Shown one piece after another: positions 62,801-64,000 of a DNA stretch of 64,000 nucleotides. The first letter of the stretch is position 1. Each line of letters opens with the position of its first letter. The notes beneath the pieces were generated by a model. That model saw only the letters and a program-made list of their open reading frames with translations. It searched no databases and had not been told where the DNA came from. A program made the position numbers and the translations under genes. The DNA lies in the NCBI GenBank assembly GCA_031399085.1, contig JANNOQ010000027.1, positions 191,653 through 255,652 on the forward strand. The letters are read 5' to 3'. The stretch comes from R-RK-3 sp031399085. GTDB lineage: Bacteria > Pseudomonadota > Alphaproteobacteria > Rhizobiales > Rhodomicrobiaceae.

Positions 62801-63321
62801 GCTGGGCGGTCGCAAAAAACTACTTCAAGCTAATGGCCTATAAGGATGAATATGAGGTCGCCCGGCTTTATACGGACGGCGTCTTCCAGCAGCAGCTCGA
62901 CCGCACCTTCGAGGGCGACTACCGCCTCGAATTCCACCTCGCGCCGCCGCTCATCTCCAGGCCCGACCCCGAAACCGGACGCCCGCGCAAGATGCGCTTC
63001 GGGCCGTGGATGCGGACGGCGTTCCGCCTGCTCGCCGGCATGAAGGGCCTGCGCGGCACGCGCTGGGACGTGTTCGGCTACAATAGCGAGCGCAAGCTGG
63101 AACGTCGGCTGATCGCAGATTATGAGGCGACGCTGGACGAAATCGCCGCGCGGCTAAGGCTGGAGACGCTTGGGCCTGCGCTCGCGCTCGCGTCGCTGCC
63201 TGAGCAAATCCGTGGATATGGCCCGATCAAATCGGCATCGGTCGAGAAGGCGAAACTGCGCGAAAAGCAGTTGTTTGACGCGCTTCGCGGCGCGCCAGCC
63301 GAACGGCAGCAAGCCGCCTGA
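59848..63321 (+). CDS. Indolepyruvate:ferredoxin oxidoreductase, fused subunits
   Basis: 1157 residues: alpha-type pyrimidine/pyruvate-binding half, TPP region (FCAGCPHNSSTIIPEGARAYAGIGCHYM; GDGTFIHSG), a ferredoxin-like [4Fe-4S] segment starting at Cys632 (CEGCGDCGVQSNC) with more cysteines in CNKDFSCIKGFCPSF, and the gamma-type domain (MVMTGVGGTGVVTIGAVLG). Oxidatively decarboxylates aryl or branched 2-oxoacids, giving acyl-CoA and reduced ferredoxin. The one-chain form is typical of proteobacteria. ATG 59848 follows a G-rich site. Confidence 0.93.
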   Translation: MTLAKVSLDDKYDLGRERIYISGTQTIVRLAMIQQAMDKARGLNTAGYVTGYRGSPLGGVDHTFQRAAKFLKPHNVVFQPGLNEDLAATALWGAQQAELRGEGAYDGVFGIWYGKGPGVDRSGDVFRHANHAGTSPNGGVIALMGDDHTCESSTSAHQSEFAFLDAMMPVLNPANVQEILDYGLYGIALSRFAGVWVGLKCVKDNIEQTAVIDGSVGRIKPIVPTDFRMPPGGLNIRMNDAALAKEARLHEFKRPAILAFMRANKLDRMILSGGRAPKIGIVTAGKSYQDVAEALDFLGIDEVMAANYGLRLYKLAMTWPLEPEGVARFADGLDLIMVVEEKRSLVETQLKEQLYGRADAPIIIGKHDEQGEWLLPAKGALEPVQIALALARRLAERGAASDMAARIEELEAADRHARAAQSVAERIPYFCAGCPHNSSTIIPEGARAYAGIGCHYMVQWMDRSTEGFTQMGGEGANWIGEAPFSKRRHVFQNLGDGTFIHSGSLAVRAAVASGVNVTYKLLYNDAVAMTGGQALDGAMSVAQMAHSVAAEGVKRIAIVSDQPEKYARGAFPAGATISHRDDLDAVQRDLSETDGVTALIYDQTCAAEKRRRRKRGTFPDPEKRVIINELVCEGCGDCGVQSNCIAIEPVETEFGRKRAIDQDACNKDFSCIKGFCPSFVTVHGGQRRQVSPQAGPDGAASPDPPEPSLPTLDRPYSMVMTGVGGTGVVTIGAVLGMAAHLEGKGAGIIDMSGLAQKGGPVAVHVRIAERPEDINAIRASSAGADLVVGGDLLVAGSGKVLGVIRAGRTKVVASPHETMTGAFTHAPDFSLPALAIRRALEDRAGAAACSFVDAQTYAAALTGDKAMSNILLLGFAYQKGLLPISADAINEAIRLNGVSVEANTQAFRWGRLLAIDEARVAAMAQKRATPIEGEKLSQTLDEAIERRVRFLTAYQDDAYALRYRTRVGSIRALEAKAAPGSDTLSWAVAKNYFKLMAYKDEYEVARLYTDGVFQQQLDRTFEGDYRLEFHLAPPLISRPDPETGRPRKMRFGPWMRTAFRLLAGMKGLRGTRWDVFGYNSERKLERRLIADYEATLDEIAARLRLETLGPALALASLPEQIRGYGPIKSASVEKAKLREKQLFDALRGAPAERQQAA

Positions 63322-63359
63322 AGATTTGCGTTTTGCATCCCGCCGTTAAGCGCGAGGCT

Positions 63360-64000
63360 TCAATGTCCTAAAATTTGGCTGAGAAACAGCTTCGTGCGCT
63401 CGCTCTTGGGATTATTGAAGAAGCCTTCGGGCTCCTGCACCTCGACGATCTGACCCTGGTCCATGAAGATTACGCGGTGCGCAACCTGCCGGGCAAATCC
63501 CATCTCATGCGTCACCACAAGCATGGTCATGCCGCTTTCGGCCAGGTCGATCATCACGTCGAGCACTTCGGAGATCATTTCCGGGTCGAGCGCCGAGGTC
63601 GGCTCGTCGAACAGCATGATGCGCGGGTTCATGCAGAGCGAGCGCGCGATGGCGACGCGCTGCTGCTGGCCGCCCGAGAGCTGGCCGGGGAACTTGTTGG
63701 TCTGCTCGGCGAGGCCGACCCGTTTCAACAGCGCATGCCCCTTGGCGAGCGATTCCTCCTTCGAGCGGCCCAGCACCTTCTCCTGCGCGATCGTCATATT
63801 CTCGATGATCGACATATGCGGGAACAGCTCGAAATTCTGGAACACCATGCCGACGCGCGAGCGCAGCTTCGGCAGGTTGGTCTTGCTGTCGGCGATGGGG
63901 GTGCCGTCGACGACGATCTGGCCTTTCTGGAACGGCTCAAGCGCGTTCACGCATTTGATGAGGGTCGATTTGCCCGAGCCGGACGGCCCGCAGACCACCA
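63360..64000 (-). CDS. Polar amino-acid ABC transporter ATPase, partial (N-terminus beyond window end)
   Basis: About 213 residues of the C-terminal part. Walker A GPSGSGKST lies near the window edge, then Q-loop FQNFELFPHMS, signature LSGGQQQRVAIARSL, Walker B IMLFDEPTSALDPE and the switch histidine in VVTHEMGF. This is the GlnQ/GltL/AapP group, which drives uptake of glutamate, aspartate or general L-amino acids. About 30 N-terminal residues are missing. It ends 38 bp after the convergent indolepyruvate oxidoreductase gene. Confidence 0.93.
   Translation of the reverse strand, partial: VVCGPSGSGKSTLIKCVNALEPFQKGQIVVDGTPIADSKTNLPKLRSRVGMVFQNFELFPHMSIIENMTIAQEKVLGRSKEESLAKGHALLKRVGLAEQTNKFPGQLSGGQQQRVAIARSLCMNPRIMLFDEPTSALDPEMISEVLDVMIDLAESGMTMLVVTHEMGFARQVAHRVIFMDQGQIVEVQEPEGFFNNPKSERTKLFLSQILGH

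Overview
The window is ordinary chromosome of an alphaproteobacterium, most likely order Hyphomicrobiales (Rhizobiales). This rests on gene content and order: glnB-glnA beside nnr, murA-DUF2948-hisD, nadD-rsfS-rlmH-envC-ctpA-rppH, xerC-fsa, the PhyR/NepR/EcfG general stress response locus, MmcB with a GTTC-N7-GTTC SOS box, an FnrN-type regulator, ergothioneine genes, and DUF1328, DUF2852 and DUF3455 proteins. A family close to Beijerinckiaceae is possible, but I cannot fix the genus. Base composition is GC-rich and fairly even. I see no insertion sequence, prophage, CRISPR array, rRNA or tRNA gene.

Layout. 1-3415: nitrogen sensing (glnA partial, glnB with a sigma-54 promoter) and metabolite repair (nnr). 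3416-8600: a palindrome-rich gap, a secreted GH3-like protein with a decapeptide repeat stalk, then a TPR protein and a PHA-depolymerase-like esterase. 8601-11801: leuA behind a probable leucine leader peptide, and a secreted alpha/beta hydrolase containing an EF-hand loop. 11881-13220: ArsR/SRPBCC/GyrI-like operon with an operator palindrome. 13338-24441: core cell-wall, histidine, NAD and ribosome genes ending in the EnvC-CtpA-DUF610-RppH cluster. 24555-32526: small envelope, transport and metal-hydrolase genes, xerC and fsa. 32589-36219: DUF2852/TetR pair with a perfect operator, a J-domain protein with a reduced SUMF1-like tail, and FnrN. 36347-40067: an unpaired CoA-transferase beta subunit, SOS-type mmcB, and egtB-egtD. 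40210-41133: a frameshifted membrane-protein gene and an empty stretch. 41134-45148: speE, speD, an AI-2E family exporter and a phosphoesterase. 45152-50967: general stress response region with a three-gene phosphorelay, PRC-barrel and DUF1328 proteins, ecfG-nepR and divergent phyR. 51006-55781: sulfate activation, an amidase and two tandem L,D-transpeptidases. 55863-58845: zinc island, znuA divergent from zevA-zevB around a Zur-like palindrome. 58878-64000: haloacid dehalogenase, indolepyruvate:ferredoxin oxidoreductase and part of an amino-acid ABC transporter ATPase.

How genes work together. PhyR would sequester NepR and free EcfG; the nearby HWE/HisKA_2 kinase and its two partners are candidate inputs. 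ZnuA and ZevAB would share zinc-dependent control. Most of the window is well-known core biology. The stretches that depart from expectation are the GH3-like protein missing catalytic residues, the EF-hand hydrolase, the J-domain/SUMF1-like fusion, the leuA leader, and the shared Zur site. I did not find a convincing wholly new multi-gene system.
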